From positions 31,420-95,419 of the forward strand of contig JAJZVA010000010.1 of the NCBI GenBank assembly GCA_021845905.1: a DNA stretch of 64,000 nt, in the 5' to 3' direction. Made by a program: the position numbers and the translations under genes. Below are positions 59,819 through 64,000 of this stretch, one piece after another. Under the pieces are notes generated by a model. The model was given only the letters and a program-made list of their open reading frames with translations, was not told the origin of the DNA and made no database searches. The stretch's first letter is position 1; every line of letters begins with the position of its first letter. The stretch is from Pseudomonadota bacterium. GTDB taxonomy: Bacteria > Pseudomonadota > Alphaproteobacteria > Micavibrionales > UBA2020.

Positions 59819-61402
59819 ATGACCGCCGCACCGAAAAGCGCCTATCAACACCTGCAAGAGCGCTTCGCCAAGATCATCGATATCAGCAATGCCTCGGCAA
59901 TCCTCAGCAAGGATAAGGAAACCGTCATGCCGAAGAACAGCGACGAAGACCGTACCAGACAAATCATGGCCTTGGCGGATGTCGCTCATAGTTTGATAAA
60001 AGATCCGCAGGTCGAAAAATGGCTCGACGCGGCGGAGAAAGACAAGCGAAACCTTCCCAAAACCGACCAGCGCAATCTTGTTTTGATGCGCCGCGCGTGG
60101 GTGTCGCAAGCCGGCCTCTCCGACGAACTGGCGACCGAACTCGCCCGCATCGGCAGCGAGGGCCAGAAACTGCACACCGAACTGCGCAAAACAGGCGACT
60201 GGTCGAAAATGAAAGACTGGTACAAACATTCTCTCGACACCCTGCGCACCGTCGGCGAGATCCGCAAAGAAAAGCTCGGCGCCGCCTCGGTCTATGAGGC
60301 GCTATTCAACAGCTTTTCTCCCGATCTTGCCGAGGCCACCGTCGCGCACGAGTTCGCCGCGCTGGAAAAGGCCTTGCCCGGGCTGATCCGCGAGGCCGTC
60401 GACCGGCAAGGCAAAGGCCCGCAGCCGCTCCCGCTCAAAGGGCCGTTTCCGCCCGAACAACAGGCCGAGCTCAGCCGCCGCCTGACCGAAGCCATGGGGT
60501 TTGATTTCACGCGCGGCAAGATGTTCGCCATCGACGCGCACCCTTCGACAGGCGGCAGCGCCTCGGACGTGCGCTTCACCACCGACACCAGCGATGAAGA
60601 ATCTTTCCTCTCCGCCGTCTACTCAACCGTGCACGAGGCGGGACACGCGCTTTATGAACAAAACACGCCTCTCGCGCACCGCTACCAGCCGGTCGGCGGC
60701 TCGATGGGCATGGCGGTGCATGAAAGCCAGTCCGGCATCATGGAGCGCAACGCCGCGCACGAGCCGGAATTCTTCCAGTTCCTCGAAAAACAGGCGCGCG
60801 AAGTCTTCAACCGTCCGGACGATCCCGCGCTCTCCGCCGAAAACCTGCAACTGCTGGCCAACCGGGTCAATCCGTCGTTCATCCGCATCGAGGCGGACGA
60901 GCTCACCTACCCCGCGCATATTCTCCTGCGCACCAAGCTGGAAAAAGCGCTGATCGAAGGCACGCTTTCCGTCGACGACCTGCCGCAAGCGTGGAACGAC
61001 GGCATGAAAAGCCTGCTCGGCATCACTCCGCCCGACAACGCCAAGGGCTGCATGCAGGACGTGCACTGGCCGACCGGCGCGGTCGGCTACTTCCCCGCCT
61101 ACGCGCTCGGCAACATGATCGCGGCGCAGCTTTACGCCGCCGCCGTCAAGGCGCACCCCGAAATCCCCAAAGAACTCGCCACCGGCAACTTCACCCCGTT
61201 GCGCCTGTGGCTGAAGGACAACATCCATTCCAAGGGCTCGATGCTCACCACCGACGAACTGATGGTCGCCGCCACCGGAGAAAAGCTCAACGCGAAATAT
61301 TATCTCGACCACCTGAGCCGCAGATACGCGGGCAAGCCCTATGCCCCGTCCGCCGCCGCGAACACGAACGCACAGCCGAAAGCCAGAAAACCGGGGAATT
61401 AA
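59819..61402 (+). CDS. Carboxypeptidase Taq (M32 family)
   Basis: A 527-residue metallocarboxypeptidase. Zinc motif VHEAGHALYEQN has H272, E273 and H276. HESQSGIMERNAAHEP follows, a second family signature, and the third ligand Glu lies there. The N-terminal helical half (YQHLQERFAKI) is typical. Length matches the family. It is cytoplasmic and helps in peptide turnover. It is divergent from zorA and converges on the thioredoxin-like gene. Confidence 0.93.
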   Translation: MTAAPKSAYQHLQERFAKIIDISNASAILSKDKETVMPKNSDEDRTRQIMALADVAHSLIKDPQVEKWLDAAEKDKRNLPKTDQRNLVLMRRAWVSQAGLSDELATELARIGSEGQKLHTELRKTGDWSKMKDWYKHSLDTLRTVGEIRKEKLGAASVYEALFNSFSPDLAEATVAHEFAALEKALPGLIREAVDRQGKGPQPLPLKGPFPPEQQAELSRRLTEAMGFDFTRGKMFAIDAHPSTGGSASDVRFTTDTSDEESFLSAVYSTVHEAGHALYEQNTPLAHRYQPVGGSMGMAVHESQSGIMERNAAHEPEFFQFLEKQAREVFNRPDDPALSAENLQLLANRVNPSFIRIEADELTYPAHILLRTKLEKALIEGTLSVDDLPQAWNDGMKSLLGITPPDNAKGCMQDVHWPTGAVGYFPAYALGNMIAAQLYAAAVKAHPEIPKELATGNFTPLRLWLKDNIHSKGSMLTTDELMVAATGEKLNAKYYLDHLSRRYAGKPYAPSAAANTNAQPKARKPGN

Positions 61403-61406
61403 ACCC

Positions 61407-61886
61407 TCACCCAAACACCGCCTTCAACAGCGCGTCGCCCTGCGGCAGGGTCGGATAGATGCCGCGCACCGTGCCGTCCTTGCCGATGATATAGATGCGC
61501 GGAAAGGTCTTGGGCATCGTGAAGCCGTTTTTTTCCGCTTTTGACGCGATGACGACCGGATAATCCACCATCGCCGAATCTTCCTCCGCCACATATTGCA
61601 ACTGCGGCGGATCGGCGGAGAGCGCGACGACGGCAAGGCCCTTGTCTTCATTGACGTTGTAAAAATCGCGCAAGCTCTTCAAATCCGCAACGCAACTCTT
61701 GCACTGCGTTTGCCACAGGTAGACGATCACCGTCCTGCCTTTCAGCTTCGCGAGATCGACCGCGCTGCCGTCCAGCGCTTTCGCGACCAGGAGCGGCGCG
61801 GGATCGCCAACGGTCACATCCGCCCGCGCGGAAAAAGAAAACGCGCACAAAACAAAACACGCAACGATAAAGCTTTTATAAAACAT
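61407..61886 (-). CDS. TlpA-like thioredoxin-fold periplasmic protein
   Basis: A 159-residue protein with a signal peptide (SFIVACFVLCAFSFSARA) and a TlpA/ResA-type redoxin domain: GDPAPLLVAKALDG, VIVYLWQTQCKSCVADLKSL with active-site CKSC, and TFPRIYIIGKDGTVRGIY with the cis-Pro. The QTQCKSC motif differs from the usual WCxPC. It probably acts as a periplasmic thiol reductase. The start at 61886 gives the normal signal peptide; the longer frame includes a terminator. Confidence 0.85.
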   Translation of the reverse strand: MFYKSFIVACFVLCAFSFSARADVTVGDPAPLLVAKALDGSAVDLAKLKGRTVIVYLWQTQCKSCVADLKSLRDFYNVNEDKGLAVVALSADPPQLQYVAEEDSAMVDYPVVIASKAEKNGFTMPKTFPRIYIIGKDGTVRGIYPTLPQGDALLKAVFG

Positions 61887-61918
61887 GGCGCACCCTAACA
61901 AAAAATCCGCATGCAAAA

Positions 61919-61947
61919 AAGCCTGACACATAAAATGTGCCAGGCTT
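61919..61947 (-). terminator. Intrinsic terminator of the cold-shock gene
   Basis: On the minus strand AAGCCTGGCACA pairs with TGTGTCAGGCTT around TTTTA, with one mismatch, and is followed by TTTT. It lies 30 bases after the cold-shock gene stop. On the plus strand the same stem is followed within ten bases by T8, so it may also end the opposite reading. Confidence 0.85.
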
Positions 61948-61976
61948 GATTGTTTTTTTTCAGTGTCCTGAAAGGC

Positions 61977-62180
61977 TTAAGCGGCTTGCAGGTTTGCGGC
62001 TGAATTGCGGCCTCTTTCAGATACGATGTCGTAGCTGATTTTTTGACCTTCGTTCAGGCTGCGCAGACCCGCGCGCTCGACAGCGGAGATGTGAACGAAC
62101 ACATCCGGACCGCCGGCTTCCGGCTGAATGAAGCCGTAGCCTTTTTGCGCGTTGAACCACTTAACTGTACCTTGTGCCAT
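61977..62180 (-). CDS. Cold-shock domain protein
   Basis: A 67-residue CspA-type RNA chaperone: [33 protein letters not shown] (RNP1 and RNP2 motifs) and a short tail. A strong AAAGGAGG ribosome-binding site precedes the ATG at 62180. The frame continues upstream for 17 codons but without family similarity. The long untranslated leader that follows, with a hairpin, suggests post-transcriptional control as in other csp genes. A terminator ends the gene. Confidence 0.96.
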   Translation of the reverse strand: MAQGTVKWFNAQKGYGFIQPEAGGPDVFVHISAVERAGLRSLNEGQKISYDIVSERGRNSAANLQAA

Positions 62181-62471
62181 ACTTTTGGCCTCCTTTAGAA
62201 AACGCACTCTTCGTGCCCGCGGCTTACACAACCATTGTGCAAGCCGTATATCCGAAAAACCGTTTGTCTTGGGAGAAAGCCTCTAAAAGCCGCACGCAAG
62301 TCAGAACCGACAGATCTCGAACTCCCTTACCATATAGGTATTGTGGATAAAATTCAAGCATTATAAAGATGCTTTATTTTATGTAATTTTATTACAAGAA
62401 AAATTGATTGACACGGAATTAATATACGTTAATTTATTTTCGTAGTAATTTGACAGAAAGGTTATAATCCC
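62181..62471 (-). promoter_or_regulatory. Cold-shock gene leader and divergent promoter region
   Basis: This 291-base gap separates the cold-shock gene from a divergent small gene. In the leader, CGGCTTACACA (62220-62230) and TGTGCAAGCCG (62236-62246) form a near-perfect 11-base stem about 40 bases before the start codon. Such leaders regulate csp messages by temperature. The right part is very AT-rich and should hold the promoter of the next gene, whose ribosome-binding site is GAAAGG. Confidence 0.55.
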
Positions 62472-63877
<1,406 letters not shown>

Positions 63878-63895
63878 GACCAATCGACATTTGAA

Positions 63896-64000
63896 TTATC
63901 CCCAGATATGAGCGGCGGCGAGATAGAGAAAGGCCATAAAATAAAGGGCTTTTCGGTCATATCTAGTGGCGATGCGACGGCAGTGCTTCAGCCTGCAAAA
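63896..64000 (-). mobile_element. IS5-type transposase, C-terminal end (partial)
   Basis: The minus-strand frame enters from the right edge and ends at the TAA at 63896-63898. Its visible 34 residues are FCRLKHCRRIATRYDRKALY and FMAFLYLAAAHIWG. This is the C-terminal pattern of IS5-family DDE transposases, whose catalytic Glu lies just upstream. The rest of the element is outside the window. The 18 bases between hemB and the stop may hold part of its terminal inverted repeat. Confidence 0.85.

Overview
The window is a gene-dense, GC-rich chromosomal stretch, most likely from a member of the Alphaproteobacteria. The support is a nuoABCDEF operon with four-base overlaps, dnaG-rpoD followed by a CAU-anticodon tRNA, a CarD regulator, a HIG1-type twin-transmembrane protein, an HNH endonuclease of a type common in that class, and class-typical palindromic repeats. 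A finer placement is not safe from sequence reading alone. Both window edges cut genes: nuoF on the left and an IS5-type transposase on the right.

Layout. 1-4357 (minus): complex I genes nuoA-B-C-D-E, a DUF952 gene, then nuoF. 4358-4875: hairpin repeats, a partial tRNA copy and tRNA-Asp. 5030-6920: a proline-rich lipoprotein and an unusual Nudix-like protein. 7059-14303 (minus): eight coupled genes for catabolism of kynurenine through 3-hydroxyanthranilate and 2-aminomuconate. 14383-20307: housekeeping genes (gpt, a membrane cytochrome c, a SIMPL protein, an aspartate-type aminotransferase, an AmgK-like kinase, RNase D). 20311-22177: three tandem DUF1566-type genes, the last a fragment. 22295-32100: Ppx/GppA, SixA, an HNH nuclease, an esterase, a HicA-like protein, GT9, a YejA-like solute-binding protein and a PfkB kinase. 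32101-42664: a composite palindrome, an AT-rich gene, pepN, a methyltransferase, a CinA-type protein, pgk, a PagL-like protein, an iminopeptidase, a nuclease-like protein and CarD. 43006-47402: dnaG, rpoD and a tRNA. 47462-56706: an AT-rich gene, a GT41 glycosyltransferase with a HAD phosphatase, cysQ, a tiny Cys-rich protein, an antiporter, a TMEM175 channel, cmk, DAHP synthase, carbonic anhydrase and a prephenate dehydratase-like protein. 56732-59642 (minus): an AT-rich membrane gene with a nine-G run, next to a ZorA/ZorB-like membrane motor pair. 59819-64000: M32 carboxypeptidase, a thioredoxin-like protein, a cold-shock protein, hemB and the IS5-type fragment.

How genes work together. The kynurenine block holds cyclase-type formamidase, Kmo, kynureninase, 3-hydroxyanthranilate dioxygenase, ACMS decarboxylase, 2-aminomuconate semialdehyde dehydrogenase and a RidA-type deaminase. 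That is enough to take N-formylkynurenine to 4-oxalocrotonate, but no tryptophan dioxygenase lies in the window. The ZorA/B-like pair resembles the motor of the Zorya phage-defence system, but no ZorC, D or E effector is beside it. Short palindromes and short duplications recur through the window, and two palindromes lie in frame inside protein-coding genes.
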